DNA from: Cordilura impudica
Lineage: Eukaryota; Arthropoda; Insecta; Diptera; Scathophagidae
Length of the DNA stretch: 64,000 nt
Assembly (NCBI GenBank): GCA_963682025.1
Contig: OY821519.1
Coordinates: 106,066,099 to 106,130,098 of the forward strand
Reading direction: 5' to 3'
Position 1 is the first letter of the stretch; every line of letters starts with the position of its first letter. The position numbers and the translations under genes are program-made. Of this stretch, positions 24,225 to 33,849 are shown in pieces. Under the pieces are notes generated by a model. It searched no databases and was not told the DNA's origin. It was given only the letters and a program-made list of their open reading frames with translations.

Positions 24225-24340
24225 TTTTCTGAGACTCAGATGATATTTTCTGAAATTCAATTCATATTTTCTGAAGTAAATTTTATAATTTCTGAAATTC
24301 AATTGATGTTTTCTGAAATACAATTTGACAAGTTGTAGTA
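24225..24340 (+). repeat. 21-bp minisatellite (array 3)
   Basis: Five diverged units of TTTTCTGAAATTCAATTGATG, in the same orientation as array 1 and opposite to array 2. Confidence 0.75.
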
Positions 24341-25040
24341 ATTAAAGAAACACCTAAGGTTATTTTTGTTTTCCTAGTATGTATAAAATTGAATATTTAA
24401 AATAACGAAAAAGATTTGTGATTTTAGTATTAACCCTCTAGTTCCCAAGACAGCCTGTAGGCGGGCTATGTTTAGTACACACTCATTTGTGTTTTTTTTA
24501 TTAAGTTTTGCTTTTTTTTTAATTTCATCTGTTTCGGGGAATCCCAAATTTTCATATTGGTGCTTTTGCAGCTTGCGCTAGTACGAAAGGCAGCTGTTAA
24601 AGTCATTTGAATGCAGAAATTTGTGAAAATCGCCAAAAATAATTATTTTGTGCGGAGTGCGCAAAATCAAAGAATTAAAATATATTTTATTTATAAACGT
24701 AGGTGGAAAAAAAATTATCTGTGTGTTGCTGCATTTCTTTATTTAACAAATTTTAGAACTAACGAAATAGGTTTGTGATTTTGCTAAACAGACAGCGATC
24801 TCGGAGGTTCTGCTTACTAAAAAAGTTCTGTCAATAGCATATATATAAGTGAAATTAAAAAAATTAACTCCAACTGTGATACTTAGTTTATAGATTTTAC
24901 TGTAATATTTAACTTTTATCTTTGCGTTTATTATTTTTAATTTATTTCTTGTGTTTTTATGTCGTGGTGTATAAAAAGAAATTATATGTTTTTGAAAATT
25001 AAATGTAAAGATTGACCAAGGATTATTTATTTAATAAATA

Positions 25041-25084
25041 TTATCCCTGATGAAGCTGGAAGATACCAGAGAAACGTTGGATAA
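25041..25084 (+). ncRNA. Hammerhead-like motif (degenerate)
   Basis: TTATCC, CTGATGA (25047-25053), a 4-bp stem CTGG/CCAG (25056-25069), GAAACGTT (25071-25078), GGATAA. The outer TTATCC/GGATAA stem closes it. CTGATGA-stem-GAAACGTT matches the minimal type I hammerhead core known from Penelope-like elements, with stem III replaced by the palindrome ACGT. But stem II is joined by extra bases (AG on one side, A on the other) instead of the canonical G-C pair, so activity is doubtful. Confidence 0.35.
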
Positions 25085-25375
25085 AAAATGAAATAAATTA
25101 ATCTTTTATTTACATTTAAGGAAATACATGACCTTGAAAGCCCAAATTAGAATATTCTAATACAAATCCCCAAAAAAAAAAACAACTCTGTAAGTTTCTG
25201 AACATGCTAAACTCACAATATACATACCTAGCGGTCAATAGCTTGAATATATAAAATTGACGAAAAAGATTTGCGATTTTAGGTTTTTTAATGAACTTTT
25301 TTCGACCTTCGAACAGTGTATTTTTATTTAAAAAATGGTCGAGCCTAAGGTCGCTTGTTTTTTTTAAAATAATAT

Positions 25376-25416
25376 ATTGCATATTTCGGTCTACTGCGTA
25401 GACAATCATCAGCAAT
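25376..25416 (-). ncRNA. Second hammerhead-like motif (degenerate)
   Basis: Minus strand: ATTG, CTGATGA, TT, a perfect 6-bp stem GTCTAC/GTAGAC with loop GCA, C, GAAA, TATG, CAAT. Same layout as 25041-25084. The position expected to be U, A or C before cleavage is G, so self-cleavage is unlikely. Confidence 0.3.
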
Positions 25417-25694
25417 TTGTATGTACAAAAACACAAAAAGACTCTTAAACAGACAGCGAACTCGACGGTTCTGCTCACTAAATACACCAATACACTTACA
25501 TATACCACAACCGATTTTCCCTTACGCTGTTTTTGTGATTGTATTGTGAAATCGGATTTTACGCCCCCGAGCGCATAGATGTTTCCACATCAAAAATTGC
25601 TGGCAATACTGTAAAACTGTCAATACAATTCACAATTATTAATTTGACAGAAGCCCACATTCATTCTATATCTTCGTAATAGTAACATTTAAAT

Positions 25695-27230
25695 ATGTCG
25701 GGGAGATCGAGTGTTACTAATTCAAGCTATTTTTGCATTGTGTGTGGTGAATATTTGGTTAGAAAAAAAAGGATATGCAATATCAGAATCATTAAAATAT
25801 GCATATTTACATTATTTTGGTTTTGCTGTCAGAAACTTGAACAAACCGTTGACACCGACGATATTTTGCAATAGTTGCAGAACTATTTTATACAAGTGGT
25901 CAAATGGCAAGATCTACTTCGATTTTTCAATTCCAGTTTATTGGAGAGAGTCAAGTAACCACCAAACCGATTGTTATTTCCGTTTAACAAAAGATGCTGG
26001 ATTCAATATAAACAAGTAAGAAAATTATAGTCGGTCTAGACCGACTATACGATACCCTATACCATTCGTTTAGAGACCATATCTCTCAGGCCCAACTAAC
26101 TGGATATAGAAAATAGGCATAAACCAAATTTGAGTGGGATTTTTATTAATTTTTTCGGCTGCAGATATGAAAAAGTTCATATCGGATGCTATATCTATAT
26201 GGGGACTAGGCCCAAAAATGGACCGATCCTGACCATATTTGTTAAAGTCTCTTGTATTTTGCAAAAATATATACAAACAAAATTTGAGAAGAATCAGTGC
26301 AATATTTTTCTTTTTTGATAGATTTAAGTGAAGATCGGGAAACAGCCCTATATGGGGCCTATGACTAAGAGTTGTCCAATAGGGATCATTTTTGGACTAC
26401 TAATTAATGGATGTAATATATACATACAAACCCAATTTGACTAAGATTTGTATGATAATTTGGATCTTATGGCAATATATGTTGATTTCATAGGGGTCAT
26501 TTGTATGGGGGCTAGGTCTGAACATAGACCGATTCTCACCAATTTCAATAGCGTTCATCCCATGGCCGATGACAGATTAAATACCAAATTTCATCAAAAT
26601 ATATTCATATTTGCGACCTGCAGTTTGATTACAAACTTTACATGGACAGACGGACGGACGGACGGACGGACGGACGGACATCGTTTAATCGAATCAGACA
26701 GTGATTCTGATTCGATGGGTATAATTAAAGATGGGTGTAGGTCAAATATTTTTGGTTGTTACAAACAGCAGCACAAAGTCATTATACCCAAACCACATAG
26801 TGTTATAGGGTATAAAAATCGAGAAAATATTACTTACGTGAATGTCTCATCGGCTTCCACACCAGGTCAACGTCCACCAAATGATCCATTACCAGTTATT
26901 CCCAGTGCTACGAGCAGTGATACCGAAACATCTTCCACCAGCAGTGGTAGTTTGTATGAGGCTGATGATAATTGCCATTTAGTGACTCTAGCTGAGCTGA
27001 ATGATCTAATTTGAGATTTACATTTGAAGAAGCAAGATGCAAAATTACTACATTCACGTATAAAGTAGTGGAAACATCATGCAGGATAAAAGTAGCAATC
27101 TATAGAGATTGAAACTTTGAATTGGCTGCATATTTTGAAAAGAAACACTCTATTCTATACTGCACTGATGTTGATGGTTTATTTCAAAAAATTAACCAGC
27201 CATATGACAAAACAGAATGGAGCATTTAAA
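25695..27230 (+). pseudogene. TE protein gene, 5' part, split by mini-me-like copy
   Basis: Starts MSGRSSVTNSSYFCIVCGEY with a C-x2-C pair (C14, C17); a shift in the A7 run near 25765 leads into LNKPLTPTIFCNSCRTILYKW (second C-x2-C), IPVYWRESSNHQTDCYF. At 26013 a mini-me-like copy interrupts. From 26817 the protein continues: a Ser/Thr/Pro-rich linker (PLPVIPSATSSDTETSS), then LVTLAELNDLI, a stop, and a helical segment ending near DKTEWSI. I know this modular layout from TE-encoded proteins repeated in arthropod and cnidarian genomes; the superfamily is not assigned. The C-terminal end seems to reappear at 30131, beyond the CACTGTG element. Confidence 0.7.
26013..26816 (+). mobile_element. 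Mini-me/DINE-like element inside TE gene
   Basis: Complete copy, CAAGTAAG to TATAGGGTATAAAA, with a long (GGAC)n tract (26649-26679). It inserts between codons for NINK and NREN of the 25695 gene, so it is younger than that gene. Confidence 0.85.
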
Positions 27231-28024
27231 TATCACTGTGGAATAAATTCAGGTTAGCAAAAGTTAGGTCGATTTTGAGAGTGAGGGGTGAAAATAGAGG
27301 CTAAATTAGAAGACCCGTATCGCGGCGTTTGTTTACGTTAGTCCGAATTTTTTTTAATCGACCTTCGAACTTTGCAGTCAAATGCCGATTTTCAGCATTT
27401 TGTTTATATGGGTTTTTGGCTATAACTCGCCGACTAATTGATATTTTTTCAATCTGTAAAAGTCAAATTATTGCTAGAGACCTGTGCAACAATTAAAATT
27501 TTTTAAAAAATTGATTTAGAAAACTTTTTTTGTGGTGCTTATGAAGCAAAATATTGGAAAAATTATTATTTTTTCATGCTTTTTGAAAATATTTTCCACA
27601 AAACTAAGTCTTTTTTGCTTTCTGTTTGATCTATAATATGCTTCTCAGTTTCTTCAATAAATTTTATTTGAAAAGAAAATGGTCTTAGTCTTTACGTTAG
27701 AAATCCCAAAACCATTAAATAAATAGTGATTAAGTACAAGTAATTTAAAAGGGAAGTTCCAAGAATTAGGAATTAGTAAAACAACTTTTTTGTTTTCAAC
27801 CACCGCACAGGTAGTGATTTTTTTATTTCGTACAAGCGAACTAATTTCAAAAATGTAAACTAAGTTAAGACTCGAAATTCAGCTGAAGCTGATGTCTTTT
27901 AATTTTCGCTCGGTCGTGATAAAATTCGCTATTAATTTTTTTGGAACTTATTTCATTTTGTGAGTGATTTAAGTTTCATAAAAATAACAAAAAAAAACAT
28001 TTTATAATATATATTGTATTAAAA

Positions 28025-28709
28025 ATGTCGGAACCAAAATGTAAAATGGACCCTTTTTGTAATGTTTGTGGACGTTTCATTGCAAGCGATGAAAAATGTG
28101 GCTATGCGAGTGATTTTTTTTTTGGAAGCCTATAAACAATATTTCTCGCAAGAGTCTATCACTGACGTAAACTATGCCCCTAAAAATTTTTGCTTTAATT
28201 GCTATTCAACTTATGCAATGGAAAAGTCGTTAGACAACAGCCTGCATCAAGAAGAAAATTGCTATGGATGTATCAACTACCATAAAACTTTGAATAGAAG
28301 GAAAGCAAAGAATAAAACTTATGTAGCAGTGTCAAGTTTCCAATTACCATTACCGCACTCAGAATTCGTTCCAGTATCAACATACCGAAGTATTGATCTT
28401 CAAACAGATATCAGTACTACAACCGCCGCTACTACATATATGGATTTCTTCTCAGAATACGACCGTGGTGAAGGTACATCTTATGAAACATCAAAGGACC
28501 CAATCCTGGTCACACAAAACCAATTGGATGGAATTGTTGCAAATTTGTGTTTGACTCAGAAAAAATTAGAACTACTGCCTTCATTTTTGAAAGGAAATAA
28601 TTTGCTGCCGAAAGGTACCAAAATAACAGCTTATCGAATTAAGAGCGAATTTTATCACGACCGAGCGAAAATTAAAAGACATCAGCTTCGGCTGAGTTTT
28701 GAGACTTAA
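28025..28709 (+). pseudogene. Truncated TE protein within CACTGTG element
   Basis: MSEPKCKMDPFCNVCGRFIAS with C-x2-C, then a one-base shift in the T9 run near 28119 into LEAYKQYFSQESI, NFCFNCYSTYAMEKS (second C-x2-C), a Ser/Thr-rich linker, and LVTQNQLDGIVANLCLTQKK followed by LLPKGTKITAYRIKSE. The order (paired C-x2-C, linker, LVTxxxLxxLxxxL helix, KGTK) is the same as in the gene at 25695, so both belong to one protein family, though they share little sequence. The frame runs directly into the right foldback arm (RIKSEFYHDRAK onward), so the catalytic half is missing. Non-functional as an enzyme. Confidence 0.75.
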
Positions 28710-29131
28710 CTGAATCTTCATTTTTGAAATTAGTTCGCTTGTACGAAATAAAAAAAAAATCGCTACCTGTGTGGTGGTTGAAAGCAAAAAAGTTGTTTTA
28801 CTAATTCCTAATTCTTGAAACTTCCCTTTTTAATTACTTTTACCTAAGTCGCTATTTATTTAATGGTTTTGTGATTTTTAACGCAAATTATCGACTAAGA
28901 CCATTTTCTTTTGAAACGAAATTTATTGAAGAAACTGAGAAGCATATTATAGATCAAACCGAAAGCAAAAAAGACTTAGTTTTGTGGAAAATATTTTCAA
29001 AGGGCATGAAAAAAATAATTTTTCCAACATTTTGCTTCATAAGCACCACAAAAATTTTCTAAATCAACTTTTTAAAAAATTTTAATTGTTGCACAGGTCT
29101 CTAGAAAGAATTTGGCTTTTACAGATTGAAA

Positions 29132-29917
29132 CAAGTAAGATACTTATAGTCGGTCTAGACCGACTATACGATACCCTATACCATGTGTTTAGAGACCCTA
29201 TCTCTTAGGCCAAACTAACTGGACATAGAAAATAAGATAAACAAAACTTGAGTGGGATTTTTATTAATTTTTTTGGCTGCAGATATGAAAAAGCTCATAT
29301 CGGATGCTATATCTATATGGACACTAGGCCTAAAATTGGACCGATCCTGATTATGTTTGGTAAGGTCTCTTGTATTTTGCAAACATATATAAAACAAAAT
29401 TTGAAAAGATTCAGTGCAATATTTTTGTTTTTTGATAGATTTAAGTGCAGATCGGGAAGCAGCTATACATGGGGCCATTGGTAAAATTTTTACTCATTAA
29501 TGGATGTAATAAACGTATACAAACCCAATTTGATTAAGATCTATATGATAATTTGGATCTTATGGCAATTTATGTCGATTTCATAGGGGTCATTTGTATG
29601 GGGGCTAGGTCTGAACATAAACCGATTTCCACCAATTTCAACAGCGTTCATCCTATGCCCGATAAAAGCTTTTGTACCAAATTTCATCCAAACATATCCA
29701 TATTTGCGACCTGCAGTCTGATTACAAGGTTTATATGGACACACAGACGGACGGACGGACGGACGGACACACGGACGGACATCGTTAAATCGAATCAGAT
29801 AGTGATTCTGATTCTATCGGTATAATAAAAGATGGGTCTAGGTTAAATATTTTTGGTAGTTACAAACAGCAGCACAAAGTCATTATACCCAAACCACATA
29901 GTGGTATAGGATATAAA
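29132..29917 (+). mobile_element. Mini-me/DINE-like element in right foldback arm
   Basis: CAAGTAAGATACTTATAG to GGATATAAA. It interrupts 'CAGATTGAAA / AATATCAATTAG'; the uninterrupted site is present in the related element at about 54073-54090. The (GGAC)n tract is interrupted (29746-29780). Confidence 0.88.
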
Positions 29918-30130
29918 AATATCAATTAGTCGACGAGTTATAGCCAAAAAACCATATAAATAATATGCTGAAAATCGGCATTTGGCCGCAAAGTTCGAAG
30001 GTCGATTTAAAAAAAATTCGAACTAACATAAACAAACGCCGCGATACGGGTCTTCTAAATTAGCCTCTATTTTCACCCCTCACTCTCAGAATCGAACTAA
30101 CTTTTGCTAACCTGAATTTGTTCCACAGTG

Positions 30131-30490
30131 TATTTGTAAGAGGTTTTTCCTAAAATTTCACATGCTGAAATCAAAGAAGGCATATTTGTTGGTCGTCAGA
30201 TCAGGAAGTTATTGAATGATGACAATTTTGCACAATGTTTATTAGAGAAAGAAAATCTCTCAAGAGCATCGTGGACAGTTTTCTTGGAAACAATAAGAGT
30301 GAAAACTACAGATAAGCTGTTGCTGAACTATTGAAAAATTATCACGAATTAGGTGCCAGAATGTCACTGAAAATGCATTTTCTTTATTCGCACTTAGTTT
30401 TTTTTCATAAAATCTAGGTGCGGTGAGCGACGAACAAGAGGAATTTTAATAATGATGTCTGCAATATGGTGCAGATAGCGGATTATTATA
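30131..30490 (+). pseudogene. TE protein gene, 3' relic
   Basis: Translating with shifts gives HAEIKEGIFVGRQIRKLLNDD, a RASWTVF segment, and a degraded GAVSDEQ block. In the TE-protein family of the 25695 gene I expect 'xAKxKEGxFVGPQIRxLxxDxxF', then 'AWxxFKxVVxxFLGN' and 'LGxVSDEHGERFHQD' near the C-terminus, so I read this as the tail of the same gene. The roughly 300 residues that should link the two pieces are gone, so the locus lost its centre as well as gaining the insertion. Confidence 0.55.
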
Positions 30491-32999
30491 AACAGTTTTC
30501 TATGTACTTATCTTTACTTTTTAATAATATTGAAAAAAAAAATTATCAAAATGAATATTTATTTGTTTTAATACAGATTTTTAGTTAACTTTAATGACAA
30601 AACATTCGTGTTCTGTACTGAAATAGGATACATTATTTCAATAATACTTCTGACCTTTATAAGATTTTCATGGATCCTTAAAATATCGAAACTAATATTT
30701 TCAAAACATTTTATTATTGGAGATAGGCTTTCTCTAATGATCTACATCATTTAAATATAATTTAATTTTAAATGTAAAATGAAATAATTTTATTTGTCGT
30801 TGACAACTCGATTCCAGGCGAATGATTCTTTTATCTTTTGGACTGATAGCAATAAGTTGTAGGCTAAAATCGAGGCTTTAAAATATATTTGTTTTCTAGC
30901 GGTCAATATGCTTCTCAAACTTATTTTGCCTTCTTGATCTCAAATTGGGGTATTAACTTCATAATTACATTAATTTTTTATTAAATTAATATATCTTTGT
31001 TTGTAAATGAGCAACAGATTAAACCAATTCTAAAAAATTATTACTTGTGTTTTAGTTTCACTTTAGACCTTCATTTATATACAATATTTATACATTTTCA
31101 ACTTATACATCTACCCTGAGGAACATATATACATCTGTTGGAGAAGAAACACTTTTCACTTGTTGTTGTTAGTAGCTTACAAATTTAATTCCAACTGGCT
31201 AAGTATTAATTTTCACATCTTCTGTCATCTGAAAAAAAAAAGAGAAAATAACTAGTATTTGGGAAATGTACACTGTTTTGAGGGAGCAAAAAATAAGTGT
31301 GCATAAAAAGAAAACGATATAATAATGATTTTGCTGAATGACCCTTAACTCTCATGTAATAAATATTATTGCATTCTATTAGATTTGTTTCTTTTTTGCA
31401 AACATTCATCATAAAATGGTTCATGTTCAAATTTTTTTTTTAGTAAATTATTTTTGGCAGGATACTTGAAATACACTTACAACTATTTCATATTTTTTGT
31501 GTGCTTTCGTTTGTTTCATCATTTCTTTCTATGGTTGGTATGTTTTTGGTTGCTTCATATTTTACCAGACAACACTACAAAAAAAAAAAATCAACTATAC
31601 AAAAATAAAAATAGAAATATAAATAAAAAGGACAAAGTTTTCAGGATTACATTTGTTCCGAAAAGGAAAAAATTAACACTTTTCAAAAAAAAAAAAAAAA
31701 AAATAAATAAAAATAGCAGAGGGTGTTTGAGCACAACATTGGAAACCATATTTTTGTTTAAGTTCTATATATTGGGCGACAATAAAAAGTTTAAAACAGT
31801 GTTCGCACATAAAAAACAAAATTATTTTCCAGAAAAATGAAAATGATGATGCTATAACAGCAGATGCTTTGGCCTAATCTACGTTTTGTTATACTGATAT
31901 ACCGTGCCCATATTTATTTAAAAAAATGGGTTATGTTCATAGGTTTTTAGAAATACAAGGGATGATTTGGACCTAGTCCCAAGCAATGACATTATTTGAT
32001 GTGAAATTCACATACATCTTTAATATTATTTGAGATTGGTTCATATGTCCTGAAAATGTAGCCGGTCAGCATCAGATTAGGCATAAAATTCAACAGGTAT
32101 AAAGAATGGGTATTGCAGGCCCCAAAGTCACCCGACCTATGTGAAAAAAATACATAGTAAATAGGGAGAAAATAATTTAATTTTGCAATTGAGTCACCTT
32201 TTAGCTGGATCCACTTTTCTCCAAAATATTCAGTACCTGTGATATATATTTTTAAATTTCGTTCTAGCCAGATGACCCTTTTGGATATCTTGTGAAGTTG
32301 ATATAGAATTATTCTAAGTTCCGGTTTACGATAGTAGGCATAGAAGATAATGAAGAAAGTCGCAGGTTCTCATGATACAAAAATTCCTACAGTGTCGTAC
32401 TCAAGATACAGGCGATACAGAGACGAGCTAGTCAGGTTAGTGTTGTACGTTTTATTTATTTTGACGTATTAAAATTTAAACATTTCTTGCAATAGAGATT
32501 CTAGATAATTCATTGAAAGCATTTAATATTTCTGTCCCTAAAAGCGAAAAATTACAGATTTGTTAATTCGACCTAATGCCATGATCATGCCCCATTCCTC
32601 TTCATTCTACTTTTAACTATTATTTCCTTTCAGCTCACAAGCGGTGACCATGTTTTATTCATGGCCGAAGCAAAAACTCGGCGTTGGTGCTGCGAAAACT
32701 ATAAAACACTCGATTGAGATATCCTCACGGCATTGTTTATGATTAATTTTGGGCAAACGCGGACCCAGTTTTGCACACAAATATCTAAATTCAAACTTTC
32801 TGAAGCCAATCTCTACAGCCCTTTCTAAATTCCTATTATACAACTGGCTCGCACACTTTCAGGCAATATAATTTTGTTGATTCTCTTCACAAGTATTCGG
32901 GCGCTGCTTTGTTTATTTTTTCACCTCAGATGAGCTCGATTTTATTCTGCTTTCTTTTAAGAAAATATTATCTGTTTAAGAAATGGTAATTTATAAAAA
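30491..32999. other. Unrecognised DNA
   Basis: About 2.5 kb with no family motif, terminal repeat or good coding frame. The 128-codon frame at 31454-31840 is lysine/asparagine/phenylalanine-rich low complexity and crosses poly-A runs. Region 31860-32160 may hold a very decayed mini-me-like fragment but I cannot align it convincingly. Confidence 0.4.
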
Positions 33000-33185
33000 A
33001 ATTTACTTCTTTCAGAAAGGGTGCTTTTCAAAGAAAGGGTAACTTTAAAAGAAATGGTACTTAAAACACTTTACTTTTGGTAGAAAAGGTACTTTTATAA
33101 GGAATGGTACTTATAAAAGAAAAGTAGCTTTTAAAAGAAAAGGCACAGTTAACAGATTTTTTAATTTAAAAAAAATTTACTTTTA
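33000..33185. repeat. Degenerate ~20-bp GGTACTTTTAAAAGAAAA repeat
   Basis: About nine units around AAAAGGTACTTTTAAAAGAA; the motif recurs at 33505-33550 and 39840-40005. Confidence 0.6.
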
Positions 33186-33186
33186 T

Positions 33187-33505
33187 ATCGACCAAGTTTC
33201 AGATTAATTGGATAAGGGGAAATCCGTTTTAAATCTCTCCGTGACTGTGCGCGACCAGGCGTGACTGTGCGTGACTAAGTCAAATTTATTTTTTTTTCCA
33301 CAGCAAGTCTATTGACCAAGATTCAGATCGATCGGATTTGGGGAAATGGGTTATAAATCACTCCGAGACTGTACATGACTATGCGTGACTGTGCGTGACT
33401 ACTCCGAAATTAATCTGTAGTCACAAAAAGACTATGGGCCAAGTTTCAGATTAATTGGATAAGGGGAAATGGGGTTGACCCACGACAGACAGACAGACAG
33501 ACAGG
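33187..33505. repeat. CGTGACT ~120-bp repeat, second locus
   Basis: Two and a half units matching 15420-15875, including CGACCAAGTTTCAGATTAAT and TCCGTGACTGTGCGCGACCA, ending in GACAGACAGACAGACAG at 33485-33503. Confidence 0.7.
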
Positions 33506-33551
33506 CACTTTTAACAGAAAATTTACTTTTTGAAGAAAAAGCCATTTTAGA

Positions 33552-33838
33552 CAAGTAAGAAAATTGTAGGCGGTCTAAACAGACTATGTGATACCCTATA
33601 TCATGCGTTTAGAGACAGTAACTAATTAGTTATAGAAAATAAACCAAATTTGAGTGGCATTGTTATTTTTGCCTTCGGATATAAAAAATTCATAAAGGAT
33701 GCTATAATTATATATGTACCTATAAAAATGAACCGATTTTGATCATATTTGGTAACTTCACTTACTTTTGTGCAAAAACATATACAAAGATAATTTGAGA
33801 AAAATTTGTGAAATATTTTTGGTTTTTGATATATATAA
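33552..33838 (+). mobile_element. Mini-me/DINE-like element, decayed partial copy
   Basis: CAAGTAAGAAAATTGTAGGC; the palindrome is mutated (GGCGGTCTAAACAGACTATG) and homology fades after the 'TTTTGATATATATAAG' equivalent. It adjoins the LINE relic. The most diverged member seen. Confidence 0.7.
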
Positions 33839-33849
33839 GCTGAAAAAAC

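Larger units (their letters stand above)
24341..25694. other. Repeat-bearing DNA with hammerhead-like motifs, no gene
   Basis: Contains a diverged direct repeat (CTAAACAGACAGCGATCTCGG at ~24784 and TTAAACAGACAGCGAACTCG at ~25444, each followed by GGTTCTGC) and the two hammerhead-like motifs listed separately. This could be the remains of a Penelope-like element. The 130-codon minus frame at 25116-25508 shows no known domain and I do not accept it as a gene. Confidence 0.4.
27234..30130 (+). mobile_element. CACTGTG foldback DNA transposon, copy 1
   Basis: Ends CACTGTGGAATAAATTCAGG and, inverted, CACTGTGGAACAAATTCAGG. The arms are long: about 790 bp on the left, and on the right 28620-30130 minus an inserted mini-me-like copy. 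Both flanks have TAT (27231-27233, 30131-30133), consistent with a 3-bp TSD. A TE gene fragment (28025-28709) lies between the arms. CACT ends and a 3-bp duplication fit the CMC (CACTA/Mirage/Chapaev) group; that assignment is tentative. A second, rearranged copy is at 52963-54290. Confidence 0.85.

Noticed and set aside
25116..25508. 130-codon minus-strand frame as a membrane protein
   Set aside because: Hydrophobic because AT-rich; overlaps the minus-strand hammerhead-like motif and a repeat; no family resemblance.
27234..30130. CACTGTG element as another Transib because its ends resemble an RSS heptamer
   Set aside because: Flanks show TAT on both sides rather than a 5-bp duplication, and its ORF lacks RAG1-like motifs.
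31454..31840. 128-codon frame with a hydrophobic N-terminus (possible signal peptide)
   Set aside because: Crosses several poly-A runs, low complexity (N/K/F) and no supporting homology or splice context.
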